Shown here: one piece after another, positions 17,721-27,300 of the stretch
Position numbering within the stretch: the stretch's first letter is position 1
Layout: each line of letters starts with the position of its first letter
DNA from: Roseibacillus sp.
Lineage (GTDB): Bacteria > Verrucomicrobiota > Verrucomicrobiia > Verrucomicrobiales > Akkermansiaceae
DNA length: 59,717 bases
Assembly: GCA_002709915.1 (NCBI GenBank)
Contig: PARF01000054.1
Coordinates: 8,312-68,028 of the forward strand
Reading direction: 5' to 3'
Notes under the pieces: model-generated
Database searches by the model: none
What the model was told of the DNA's origin: nothing
The model's input: the letters and a program-made list of their open reading frames with translations, nothing else
Program-made: the position numbers and the translations under genes

Positions 17721-18698
17721 TCAGTAGGCTCCCCGGATGTGTTGATGAACTTCTTCTTTATAGAACTGGCGGAGGGCGAGGTGAAGGTCTGATGAGAGGG
17801 GAGGTATATTGGTAACATCCGCGTTCTCGCATGCCTGAGCGGGAGAGCTTGCCCCGGGAATGATGACGGAAACCGCGCTGAAGTCTAATATCCATCGTTG
17901 GCTCATTTGAGCCATTGTCATTCCCTCTGGCACGAGGCTGCGAAGATGATCAGCTAACTCAAGTCCCTTTGTGAACGGAATTCCTGCAAATGTCTCTCCG
18001 ACATTAAAATGTGCCCCGTCGCGATTGAAGTTTCGGTGATCATCTTCCCCGAAGACAGTCTGTGCAGTGAACTTTCCGCTGAGTAGGCCGCTCGCTAGCG
18101 GGAGCCGGACAATGATTCCTACCCCCAGTTCCTCCGCGCGGGGGAATAGTTCATCGATAAGCTTCTGCCTGAAGGGATTAAAAATAACCTGAAGGGAGAC
18201 CAGATCATCGTGCTGGAGGCAGGTCAGTCCTTCCTCGACACTTTCCACGCTCGCACCAAATTCTTGTATCAGTCCCTCGTCTTTCAGCTCTCGTAGCCAG
18301 TCGAAGATTGCTCCGTCGAGAAGAACTGAATGAGGAACGCAGTGTAGTTGGAGGAGGTCAAGTTGCTGTATTCCCAGTCTGCCTATACTTTCCAGAGTGG
18401 ATTTCCTGAGGTTCTCCCGGCTGTAGCCATTGGGATAAACTTCTCTACCGGTTTTGGACACGACCGTAATGCCCTCGCCATGCTTCTTCAGAAATGCGCC
18501 GATGAGGGACTCGCTCCTTCCGGCACCATAAACGTTTGCTGTATCGAAAAAGTTCGTCCCACTTTCTTTGGCCGCATAGAGGATCTCGTGCGCCGTTGCT
18601 TCATCCAGTGGTCCAAATTCGGTTCCGCCGAGCTGCCAGCATCCGAGTCCAATCTCGCCGATGTTGCGTCCATTCCTTCCGAGAGTGCGTGTGTTCAT
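17721..18698 (-). CDS. Aldo/keto reductase
   Basis: 325-residue cytoplasmic NAD(P)H-dependent oxidoreductase with a TIM-barrel fold. The whole catalytic tetrad can be seen: Asp and Tyr in FFDTANVYGAG, Lys in VVSKTGRE, His in LLQLHCVPH. The C-terminal SQRWILDFSAVSVIIPGASSPAQACENA is the cofactor-binding part typical of AKR-family YhdN/IolS-like enzymes. The substrate cannot be inferred. It lies 47 bases upstream of the peptidase-like gene on the same strand. Confidence 0.93.
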   Translation of the reverse strand: MNTRTLGRNGRNIGEIGLGCWQLGGTEFGPLDEATAHEILYAAKESGTNFFDTANVYGAGRSESLIGAFLKKHGEGITVVSKTGREVYPNGYSRENLRKSTLESIGRLGIQQLDLLQLHCVPHSVLLDGAIFDWLRELKDEGLIQEFGASVESVEEGLTCLQHDDLVSLQVIFNPFRQKLIDELFPRAEELGVGIIVRLPLASGLLSGKFTAQTVFGEDDHRNFNRDGAHFNVGETFAGIPFTKGLELADHLRSLVPEGMTMAQMSQRWILDFSAVSVIIPGASSPAQACENADVTNIPPLSSDLHLALRQFYKEEVHQHIRGAY

Positions 18699-18783
18699 GT
18701 TTGTGGTGACGATGAGCTTGGGGAGGTAATGCGCAAGGAGGTAGTGCTAAGAAATAAATCGGAGGTCTGTCTTCTAACGTAAA

Positions 18784-18808
18784 CGGGCCGCAGAAAAACT
18801 GCGGCCCG
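18784..18808 (-). terminator. Hairpin terminator after the ThuA-like gene
   Basis: CGGGCCGCAG-AAAAA-CTGCGGCCCG is a perfect 10-bp stem with a 5-base loop, lying 30 bases past the stop of the ThuA-like gene. Read on the minus strand the hairpin is followed by TTTA rather than a long U-tract, so it is a stable but not classic terminator. Confidence 0.7.
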
Positions 18809-18838
18809 CATGAAAATCGAGTTACAAGGAAGTTTAGT

Positions 18839-19846
18839 TTACTTATAGTCAGCGGGCTTCACTCCCTTCTTAAACCCGTTAAAACTGTAGAATGTGGGGT
18901 TGTATTCACCGATCGGAGTAACATTCGCCTTGCCGTCGATTTTATCTTCCATACCGAGGCCCCAGAAGACACCGTTTACTATCATGCGTCGTAAGCCCTC
19001 GCTGTTAAAGTCGGTTGCGGCTCCCATGGTCGTGCAAAAGATTCTGTTGGTTTTTCCCTTAGGATTCTTCAATTCGCGAGTCCAAGCCACGGGCATAGCG
19101 GGCTCGTTGACGTCTTGAACCTTTCCTGTGGCGCGGTTTTTTTTCTGCTTTCCGGTCACGGGATTTGAGTCAGGCTTGAGAGAATCGGTAACCAAGCCGC
19201 GCATTAAAATTGTGGCGTCAGCGGGTGGGGCTGCTTCATAAGTGTCACTGTCGGCAAAGATATCAGTCGCACCCTTGAGAATGGGATGGCTTTTGTTGCT
19301 TTCCTCCACGACCCCCCGGCAGCCTTCGCGCTTGTGATGGCCCCAGTGGCTGACCCAGCCTTCTCCGAGGACTTTCTTTCCAAAGCTATTGAAGTCCCGG
19401 TAGGAGCCTTGACGTAGCTGAAATGCATGAGTGCTCGTTCTTAGTCCGATGATTGGTATGCCACGGTGATAGGCGTCTACAAAGTGCTTCATGTCCTCGT
19501 CAGGCCAATTGCGAAACCGAAGTGCAATGATAATAAGGTCGGCTGAGGCCATGGCCTCGGAGTTGGTGACGCTCTTCTGGTTGTTCGGGTCGATTTCACC
19601 CTTCTCGTTTACCGAGAACAGAACCGTGCAGTCGAATCCATGATGATCGGCCAGGATACGGCCAAGCATGGGCAGGCACTCTTCCGACCGGTATTCCTCA
19701 TCGCCACTTACAAGGACGACATGCTTACCCTTTCCCGGTCCGTCTTTTCCCTTGTAATGAACGGAGAGGTGATGATCAGCCTGAGCTGAGGAAAGGCCGA
19801 GCGCCGAGGCGGTTCCAAGGAGGATAATTCGTTTGAGGAAGTTCAT
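18839..19846 (-). CDS. Secreted ThuA-like domain protein
   Basis: 335 residues from the ATG at 19846. The frame is open for 74 more codons, but this start opens a signal peptide (MNFLKRIILLGTASALGLSSAQA). The mature part is a ThuA-like fold related to class I glutamine amidotransferases: KHVVLVSGDEEYRSEECLPML, ADLIIIALRFRNWPDEDMKHF, GIPIIGLRTSTHAF and, late, GRIFCTTMGAATDF-like NRIFCTTMGAATDFNSEGLRRM. ThuA proteins were named from trehalose use in rhizobia, but most homologues have no known activity. It ends in the hairpin at 18784-18808 and lies 110 bases downstream of the ZnuA-like gene. Confidence 0.85.
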   Translation of the reverse strand: MNFLKRIILLGTASALGLSSAQADHHLSVHYKGKDGPGKGKHVVLVSGDEEYRSEECLPMLGRILADHHGFDCTVLFSVNEKGEIDPNNQKSVTNSEAMASADLIIIALRFRNWPDEDMKHFVDAYHRGIPIIGLRTSTHAFQLRQGSYRDFNSFGKKVLGEGWVSHWGHHKREGCRGVVEESNKSHPILKGATDIFADSDTYEAAPPADATILMRGLVTDSLKPDSNPVTGKQKKNRATGKVQDVNEPAMPVAWTRELKNPKGKTNRIFCTTMGAATDFNSEGLRRMIVNGVFWGLGMEDKIDGKANVTPIGEYNPTFYSFNGFKKGVKPADYK

Positions 19847-19956
19847 GGATAGAAGGTGGTTCAACTTGCAACAGGCTGCACACCCGCCGACAGGTAGCAA
19901 GATTTCAATGAAAGGATTCGGTCTGCCATCGGGTAAAGAGTCCTGGTCTAAAGGAG

Positions 19957-20919
19957 CTATGGACTTACAGTGTTCGTAGAGGAGCCTTGCCCAACAGCTT
20001 CGGAAAGGGAGGAAATGTTTTCCCGCATGACGCTCAGGAAATCCCCTTTCGCAGGTCGTGCTCCACACGGGTTCACCACGATATTGATTAATCCGGTCAT
20101 TTTGATCTTGGTAATGTTCTCCTCAGTGGGCGGCCCTTCCCAGATGAAATATTTCACCGCAGATTTTTCACTCTGAATCGCCGCGATCTCGCCTATTTCA
20201 AGGGTGCCAAGTTTCTGCGCGGGTTCCCAATGCAGGGCCTGGCCTGAGAGGTCATAAGCGCGTGTCCAATACTGGTATACAGGATGAGATAATACCAGAG
20301 TAGTGCCCCTAAGAGGAGCGGTCACGCTTTTCATCTGGCGGTCGAGGTCCCTTATGTCTTTGAGAAGGGTTACAAGTTTTCCGGAGATGGACTCCGCGTG
20401 CTCCGGGAATTGTTCGCGAAGAGCGTCCGCAGTCGAAGAAGCTTGTTTGCTGGCCAGTTCAAGATCAAGCCAGGTCGTTGATGCAAATCCGCCGTGCGTA
20501 TGACTCGTGGTTCCACCCTTGTGCGTGTGGCTGGTTCCTTCCTGTTGCTTGATAAAGCTGCCCTCGAAAGATGACGATGTTATGACGGTCGCTTCGTATG
20601 GAATGGTGCGACTCGAAGTCCACTTTGCGTAGTTGGCTCCGTTCAGAAGAATAAGGTCTGCTGCCTGAATGGCGCGTATTTGGTCGTCGGTTGGATTCCA
20701 GTAAGCTGGATCTACGTTTGGAGGAGTCTCAAACAGAATGTCTGCGAATTCCCCGGCTAGCCTTTTGGCAAAATAGGAAAGTGGGTAGTTGACGGCTGCG
20801 ATGGTAGGCCTGCGTTTCTCCGAGAAGGCCAGGTTCTCTCTCTTAGTAGAGGTCTCGCATGAGCTAATGAAAGCCGCGGCGACAAGGACGAAAAGGGCAG
20901 GAGAGGAGGTAAATTTCAT
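19957..20919 (-). CDS. ZnuA-like lipoprotein with a His-rich loop but missing canonical metal ligands
   Basis: 320 residues from the ATG at 20919, which gives a lipoprotein signal with lipobox ISSC (Cys21). The fold is the ZnuA/TroA type: PTIAAVNYPLSYFAKRLAG, ADLILLNGANYAKW, and a His-rich loop THKGGTTSHTHGG (His131, 133, 140, 142) as in ZnuA. The usual ligand sites are altered. DPHxY is DPAYW (Ala72), PHIW is TTW (148-150), and the late Asp site is NPCGARP. Only His212 (VLSHPVYQYW) remains of the classic set, with Glu261 nearby. It is the last gene of an operon with an FtsX-type ABC pair and lies 17 bases after the permease. It may sense or chaperone zinc rather than feed a ZnuB channel. Confidence 0.8.
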   Translation of the reverse strand: MKFTSSPALFVLVAAAFISSCETSTKRENLAFSEKRRPTIAAVNYPLSYFAKRLAGEFADILFETPPNVDPAYWNPTDDQIRAIQAADLILLNGANYAKWTSSRTIPYEATVITSSSFEGSFIKQQEGTSHTHKGGTTSHTHGGFASTTWLDLELASKQASSTADALREQFPEHAESISGKLVTLLKDIRDLDRQMKSVTAPLRGTTLVLSHPVYQYWTRAYDLSGQALHWEPAQKLGTLEIGEIAAIQSEKSAVKYFIWEGPPTEENITKIKMTGLINIVVNPCGARPAKGDFLSVMRENISSLSEAVGQGSSTNTVSP

Positions 20920-20936
20920 GGGCGGAATTCTCAAGG

Positions 20937-22121
20937 CTAACTAATCAACAGGGTGAGCAGGTCTGGCGCTGCTGCTTTGGTAAGGATGATGCCAATCTGG
21001 GCAATAGTGGTAGCCACAACGGCGATTATGATTACCTCGGACCCCTGCAAGCAAAGGATTGTCAGTTTCGTTGCGCCGATCTTTGCGTAAGTGCGCATTT
21101 CTCGCTCTCGAAGTCGAAAGGAGAGGAGAAAAACCATCAGGGCCAGAGTCAATGCAGCGATTCCGAGAAGGCTGAAGGCGACCAAAGCAAGACGCTGGGT
21201 TGCAAAAAGGGTATTGGCGAGGTGCTCGACCGCGGTGGCAGGGATGACGATTTGCTGAGGTTTTGCCGGATCTTGGTAGGCGGCAAGAGCGAGTGCTCGA
21301 TGCTTCTTATCAAACGGAGCAAGAATCACCGAGGAAAGTGGATATTTTCCGTAGTCTCCATGAAAGTGGAAATCTCCCAGATTGGCATCAGTGACCTCGT
21401 TGAATTCAACAACAGAGGCATTTGCGCGCAGGATGCGCCCTGCGGAGTTCCGGCGCGAGTCCACGATTTCAGATTGAGATAGTTTCTGGTGGCCGTGGGC
21501 GAGGCCCTCAATAATCCAAGCAGTTTTCAGGTCGACAAAGATCGCGTTATCATCAGGGGTTCTGTTTGGTGTGAGTATCCCAGTGATGCGCATTCGGAGA
21601 GGGTAGACCCCTGCTAGATCGAAAATGTTCTCAGGAGATGATGTTATAGTATCACCCGGTTTGAGGTCTTTGCTTCTGGCGAGGCGCGCTCCGATTACGC
21701 AATCCCCAAGGCGTGTCATCGACTGGCCGGTATCTATCGAGAGTGCGCGGAGTTTAAAATATTCTAATGAAGTGCCGACGATTGGAGAACTCCCCGACCG
21801 GAAGCGCGAATGAATTGGGATCGTTTTTCCCAGGTCCATTCGATTGAGGGCTTCATAAGAGGAATAGTTAAGAGGGGGTAGTTCCTGGGGTGTGAAATAG
21901 AGGGCGTTGAGCGTAAGATCTATCGAGCTTCCACGGGGGCCTATGAGAAGAGGGGTAGCCCTTGCTCTCGCGCTGAGAACTTCCTCGCTCCGGCTGATGA
22001 ACTCCTGCAGGGCGCGGGGAAAGTAGACTGTCAATGCAATGGTTCCGATTAGAAGCAGCGATCGAAAGGGACGATGCCGAAGTGCCCTCCAACTTAGATA
22101 TGCGATGCTTGTAATTCGCAT
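20937..22121 (-). CDS. FtsX/MacB-type ABC transporter permease
   Basis: 394 residues, four membrane segments in the MacB/LolC arrangement. One is near the N-terminus (SLLLIGTIALTVYFP) with a large extracytoplasmic domain after it. Three are at the C-terminus (LALVAFSLLGIAALTLALMVFLL, ILCLQGSEVIIIAVVATTIAQIGIIL, and a short last one). The stretch ARATPLLIGPRGSSIDLTLNALYF is a recognisable family motif of a subgroup of these permeases. Such proteins do not form a substrate channel. They move periplasmic domains by mechanotransmission. It begins 5 bases after the ATPase gene. Confidence 0.88.
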   Translation of the reverse strand: MRITSIAYLSWRALRHRPFRSLLLIGTIALTVYFPRALQEFISRSEEVLSARARATPLLIGPRGSSIDLTLNALYFTPQELPPLNYSSYEALNRMDLGKTIPIHSRFRSGSSPIVGTSLEYFKLRALSIDTGQSMTRLGDCVIGARLARSKDLKPGDTITSSPENIFDLAGVYPLRMRITGILTPNRTPDDNAIFVDLKTAWIIEGLAHGHQKLSQSEIVDSRRNSAGRILRANASVVEFNEVTDANLGDFHFHGDYGKYPLSSVILAPFDKKHRALALAAYQDPAKPQQIVIPATAVEHLANTLFATQRLALVAFSLLGIAALTLALMVFLLSFRLREREMRTYAKIGATKLTILCLQGSEVIIIAVVATTIAQIGIILTKAAAPDLLTLLIS

Positions 22122-22126
22122 GCTGT

Positions 22127-22801
22127 CTATTTCTGGCCGTGTTGGTTGAGTTCCTCGAACTGAATGACAGCATCGAAGGCATGTACGAGTTCGAGGTCAT
22201 GTGTAACCACTAGCAGTCCCTGTCTGTGCTCTTTCGCACTAGAATGCATCAAATCAAGGGTTTTCTTCTTATTCACGGGGTCGAGATTTCCCGTGGGCTC
22301 ATCGGCCAACAGTAGTCTCGGGCGCGCGCTGAGTGCTCTGCAGATGGCTGCTCGCTGTCTTTCGCCATGAGAAAGGCTTTCAGGGAGCGTGTTCCAGTAA
22401 TTGAGAATGCCAAAATCGCGGGCAAGACCTTTGGCCCGATCTTCTACGATCGCGTGGTCTTTTCGTATGCCGAGATAGGACGGAAGAAGAACGTTTTCGC
22501 CAACGGACAGGTGCTCAACCAATTCGAATTCCTGGAAGATGAGCCCAATTTCCGAAAGCCTGAATTCAGCCGAAGCCGCCCGACTAAGTGAAGTAATCTC
22601 GGTTGTATCGATGCAGATGCTCCCTGCAGAGGGATGGAGGATTCCCGCGACCAGATTGAGAAAGGTTGATTTGCCGCAACCACTTGGTCCTACCAGAGCG
22701 ATAGTCTGGCCTTCTGCGCACTCAAATTTAGGGATGAGCATCTGATAGCCATTTCTGGAATATGAAAACTCGAGAGAGTGTATGCTGAGCAGGGTATTCA
22801 C
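22127..22801 (-). CDS. ABC transporter ATP-binding protein (LolD/MacB type)
   Basis: 224 residues, one ABC domain: Walker A GPSGCGKST, Q-loop LIFQEFELVEHLSVGENVLLP, signature LSHGERQRAAICRALSARP (LSHGE rather than LSGGE), Walker B LLLADEPTGNLDPVNKK, and switch His in VVTHDLELV. The QEFxLxxxLxVxEN and EPTGNLD motifs place it with LolD/MacB ATPases, matching the FtsX-like permease next to it. The GTG start (22801) overlaps the stop of the upstream 424-residue gene as GTGA. Confidence 0.93.
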   Translation of the reverse strand: MNTLLSIHSLEFSYSRNGYQMLIPKFECAEGQTIALVGPSGCGKSTFLNLVAGILHPSAGSICIDTTEITSLSRAASAEFRLSEIGLIFQEFELVEHLSVGENVLLPSYLGIRKDHAIVEDRAKGLARDFGILNYWNTLPESLSHGERQRAAICRALSARPRLLLADEPTGNLDPVNKKKTLDLMHSSAKEHRQGLLVVTHDLELVHAFDAVIQFEELNQHGQK

Positions 22802-24072
22802 TCTGAAGGGCGCAGTGCTGATTTCTGGGAAGCAGGATTTCTCTCTCGTCCATGGAGATCAAGTCTGGTTATTTTCCATTTTCCTTCTGAAGGTTCGATG
22901 ACGAAGGTGGCATTGTAGTTGTTGGTGCGGTCATGAAAATGACCCCAGTGCCCAACTCTCCCTGACGCCTGCCATTCGCAGAGCGCTTCGAATCCAGGGC
23001 GCTCCTGCAGAGTGCTCACGGAGCATGCCGATATCTCTACGTTATGAACTCTCACCCGAGATCCATCTCTTTCTCGACTGCGAAGGGTGCGTTGTAATTC
23101 GAGAAATATCGGAGTGAGAGCCTCGCCGGAAGCCGCGAGACTCAACTCTTCGTATTGCTGTTCTTGATTCGTGTAGTTGAAGGAGTGATAAATTCGTCGA
23201 AGAAGAGGGTCGAGAATCTCAATTGCCTCGGTGTCGCTGACACCGTTCCTCGTATCTTTGAGAGGAACTGTAATCGAAATTCCCCTGGCAGGAATCGCAC
23301 CCAACGCGACCAGTATGACAGCAGTCGCTTTCAGGAGGTTCTTTTTGCGTTCGCGGAGCAGGCGAAGTCCTCCGAGAATGGCAGCGACAAGAAAAAGGAT
23401 GCTCATCCAGGGAAGAGCGAAGAAGCGAGGTGGAGTATCAACGATCGATGGCGCGAGAGGTGGAGGGGTGCGAGCGTTAGGTTGAAAGCGACCGCGGACG
23501 TTTAAGGCAGGATTGAGCTGACTGAGTTCAAACTTCCGGGTTCCTTCTGGGTCTGCGACTTTGATGATTACCGAGTCAGAAGACTGCGGCATGAGATCCC
23601 ACATCATCTGGAGCGCCTGTCTATGGTCTGATTGCGGAGCAGAAAAAACCACGCTAATCCATGTTTCGTCTGCGGTGATGGTTTGATCGGGAGAGATCGG
23701 CATAAACTCCAATGAGTCTGGTTGGATAAAGTTAATCCGTTCGAGAGTGAAAGGAACAGGCTCGTCCCGCATCGAAACGGGGCATCTAGAAGAAAGAAAC
23801 TTACCGATGACAGGTTTTAGGGAGTTCCTCTGCTCCGGAGAGAGGCTTGAGCCAGGTTGAAGTTCGAGATCCAGCCACGGCTGAAGCGCGAGAGGTGTTA
23901 GCAGGAATTCCTTCTCGATTAGCCATGGATCGAGGTAGAGGGATCCTGAGACCTTCGTGGGATCAGGAGCGAATTCAGCCTCAGGTTCGATCCTCTGGTT
24001 TGTTTCTCCTGCTACAATGCCTGCCAATTGAGCGAAGAGAGCCAGGGTGGCGAGTTGTTTGTTGATCACCAT
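22798..24072 (-). CDS. Unrecognised membrane-anchored protein, first gene of the FtsX-type ABC operon
   Basis: 424 residues from the ATG at 24072 (a TTG at 24081 is an alternative). I do not recognise a named family. It has a signal peptide (MVINKQLATLALFAQLAGIVAGE), an extracytoplasmic part of about 200 residues, a Pro-rich linker, two hydrophobic segments (MSILFLVAAILGGLRLL and LLKATAVILVALGAIPA) and a C-terminal domain of about 150 residues. The last part, GHWGHFHDRTNNYNATFVIEP..GKWKITRLDL, reads like an NTF2/Tim44-type beta-sheet with a His cluster. It overlaps the ATPase gene by 4 bases, so it is surely part of the transporter system. The His cluster fits a metal role, which is only an inference. 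Confidence 0.75.
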   Translation of the reverse strand: MVINKQLATLALFAQLAGIVAGETNQRIEPEAEFAPDPTKVSGSLYLDPWLIEKEFLLTPLALQPWLDLELQPGSSLSPEQRNSLKPVIGKFLSSRCPVSMRDEPVPFTLERINFIQPDSLEFMPISPDQTITADETWISVVFSAPQSDHRQALQMMWDLMPQSSDSVIIKVADPEGTRKFELSQLNPALNVRGRFQPNARTPPPLAPSIVDTPPRFFALPWMSILFLVAAILGGLRLLRERKKNLLKATAVILVALGAIPARGISITVPLKDTRNGVSDTEAIEILDPLLRRIYHSFNYTNQEQQYEELSLAASGEALTPIFLELQRTLRSRERDGSRVRVHNVEISACSVSTLQERPGFEALCEWQASGRVGHWGHFHDRTNNYNATFVIEPSEGKWKITRLDLHGRERNPASQKSALRPSE

Positions 24073-24357
24073 TCTCTCCAAGGAACCATAAATCTCTGCC
24101 GAGGCTAAGCGTTGGTATCATGAGTATCAAGATCGAGAGTCTCTCCCCTAATTGCCTTGGATGAGTCCTTATTTAGCTCTTATGTTACTGATAACCAGAC
24201 GATTGGGACTCTTTAGGTGGTGGCGATTTTGAGATGTTCACAATGAGACTGGCGGGAGAACGGCCTGATGAGGTTCGGTGGTCGCCTGAAGAGAGTAATT
24301 CAGGACGGTTGTCTTGTCAGTCCACCCCCGGAGTGTCACATTTTTGACTTCTAGGTT
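24073..24357. other. Divergent non-coding region between the ABC operon and the PSD1 gene
   Basis: These 285 bases hold the promoters of two divergent units. I see a short inverted repeat GTTA-CTGA-TAAC at 24184-24195, about 110 bases before the ABC operon start, which weakly resembles a Zur-type half-site pair but has the wrong spacing. There is also a tandem GTATCA at 24115-24129. No hairpin, RNA gene or small reading frame stands out. Confidence 0.3.
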
Positions 24358-27300
24358 ATGTTCATGAGACTGATTTGCGGGCTTTCCCGGTCAAAGGTTC
24401 TGGCAATCGGCCTGATCTTGCAGGGCGCCTACATCCATGGCGAAGAAAGTGGTGAGGAGTCGGGTGCTCGTCCAGTCAGCTACTGGAATGATATCCGGCC
24501 TCTGATGCAGGCGAGTTGCCAAGGCTGTCACCAGCCGGCGAAGGCGAAAGGCGATTACATTCTTACAGACGTAAAGCGGTTGATCCTTGGTGGAGAGAGT
24601 GGCGACCCGGCGGTGACCCCCGGAGACCCCGGGCAGAGTTATCTTCTGGAGCAGATAATCCCGGATTCGGACGGGAAAGCAGAGATGCCTCCGAGGGACA
24701 AGGCGCTTCACGAAACAGAGATTGCCATTATTCGACGCTGGATTGCGGAGGGAGCCGTCGATGATACTCCGGAGAATGCTTTCCAGAAATACGACATGGA
24801 GAATCCTCCAGTTTATGCTGATGCCCCGATTGTTACTTCCATGGACTATTCACCAGATGGTTCCTTGTTAGCTATCGCAGGGTTTCATGAGGTGATTCTT
24901 CGGAACTCTATAAACGGTGCCATGGTTGCTCGTCTCGTGGGACTGTCCGAGAGGATTGAGAGTGTCGCATTTTCGCCGGACGGCAGAATGTTGGCAGTTA
25001 CAGGTGGTTTGCCCGGCAGGATGGGAGAGGTGCAGGTCTGGGATGTTGCGAAGCGCGCTTTGAAAATTTCGGTCCCGGTAACCTACGATACGGTTTATGG
25101 CGCTGCGTGGTCTCCGGACAATACGCTCATTTCGTTCGGTTGCAGCGACAATACCCTGAGGGCTATCCGGGTCACCGACGGTAAGCAGGTTCTTTTCATG
25201 GGTGGGCACAACGACTGGGTTCTTGATTCCGTATTCTCACGGGATGGCAAGCAGGTGATCAGTGTCGGGCGGGATATGACCGCGAAGCACACCGAGGTGG
25301 AAACTGAGAGGCTTATTGATAACCTAACCTCGATCACTCCGGGCGCATTGAAAGGGGGAATAGCCGCGGTAGCTGGTCATCCGTTAAAGGACGAGGTTCT
25401 GGTTGGAGGATCTGATGGGCAACCCCAGGTGTTCCGTCTTAAGCGACAGACAGCCCGGAAGATTGGCGATAACGCCAACGTCGTTAGAAAATTCCCCCAA
25501 ATGCCAGGTCGGATCTGGGATGTCTCTTTCGATTCAGCGGGTAAGCATGCTGCTGCAGTCAGTAGCCTTGATGGAGATGGGATGGTCACGATTTTTAATG
25601 CGGATTACGACAGCTCTATCCCCGAAGATATTAAGAAGATCTTCAATAAGACCCCAAACGGAGGGGAGAAGCAAAAGCTGGAGGCTTACTGGTCTAGAGA
25701 GGTATCGATACTCCATTCCATCAGTGTCCCCGGAGTCGAAATGTTCTGTCTGGCGTTCTCGCCCGATGGAAAGACTCTCGCGGTGGCAGGAGCAGATGGA
25801 ACAGTGCGTTTCATTGAGGTGGAAAGCGGAAAAGTTATCCGTGAGGTAGACGCCGTTGAGGTTGGAGGAGGCGAGATTGCAGCCTCGGTGAAGAAGTCAG
25901 AGCGAAGAAGATTGAATCGAAAGCGAGGTAAGCGTGCAGAGCTCAGCGAGCGCACTATTTCACCTGAGGAGATATCGGCGCTCATTATGGACCCTGCAGA
26001 GATTGTGCTCTCCAAGCCCAATCAATACTCCCAGATTCTGGTGACGGCGAGACTCAAGGCCGGGGGCCGGGTTGATGTCACCCGCCAAGCTGTCACAGAG
26101 GTATCGGACGGCCTTCTAGCAGTGAGTGATCGCGGACAGGTCAAACCGCTCAGGAATGGAAAAGGGGTTCTCTCGGTAAGAATCGGGAGTAGCGAGATTG
26201 AGGTCCCGGTGAGGGTGAGCAATGTTCAGGCCGCACACGTCCCGGATTACGTCCGCGACGTGAAGCCAGTGATCAGCAGGATGGGTTGCGATGCGGGGAC
26301 GTGTCACGGGGCCAAGGATGGTAGAAATGGATTCAAATTATCACTCCGGGGATACGATCCTCTCTTCGATGTAAGGGGTTTCAGCGATGACATATCAGGA
26401 CGGCGGGTCAATTATGCTTCTCCGGACGATAGCCTGATGCTGTTGAAGGCGACTGGAGCCGTTCCTCATGAGGGGCAGCAATTGACCGAGCCAGGTTCAG
26501 AATACTACCAGATCATCAGGAACTGGATAGCCAATGGATCAAATCTTGGAGACCCCGCGCCGGTCGTGAAATCGATTGTGGTGGCACCAAAAAACCCGGT
26601 CATCAAAGAGGTGGGCGGTCAGCAGCAGATCAGAGTGGTTGCAACTTACACCGACGGGTCGCAGCGCGACGTGACCCGGGAGGCATTTCTTGAGAGCGCT
26701 AATCAGGACGTGGCGGTTCATGACGATTATGGGTTGATGACAACGTTGCGCAGGGGAGAAGCTCCTGTTCTCGCTCGTTATGAGGGGGCCTATGCGGCCA
26801 CTACCCTTACAGTTATGGGAGATCGCAGCGGTTTCGAATGGGTAGAACCTCCTGTTTGGGGTGAAATCGACCAGCTGGTGGCGCAGAAGTGGCAGCGCAT
26901 GAAGATTCTACCTAGTGACGTGTGCACCGATGAGGAGTTTTTCCGCCGGGTTTATCTGGATCTGACCGGTCTTCCACCCATGCCCCTGCAGTTGAAGTTG
27001 TTCCTGGCCGATCCCACTGATTCAAGGACAAAGCGGGAGGAGGTCATCGATGATCTGATAGGCTCACCGAATTTTGTGCAGCATTGGACTAACAAGTGGG
27101 CGGACATGCTGATGGTTAACAGCAAGTTTCTAGGTGGAGAAGGTGCCAAGATATATCGGGAGTGGATCAGGAAAGAGGTGGAAGCCAACACCCCATACGA
27201 CGTTTTTGTTCGTAAAATTCTTACGGCAACGGGATCTAACAAGGAGAACCCTCCGGCATCGTATTTTAAGATTCATCGAAGTCCGGATATGCTCATGGAG

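Noticed and set aside
24184-24195. Zur box (GTTACTGATAAC)
   Set aside because: The half-sites GTTA/TAAC are right but the spacing is one base short of the usual Zur core and the flanks are not symmetrical. Kept only as a remark.
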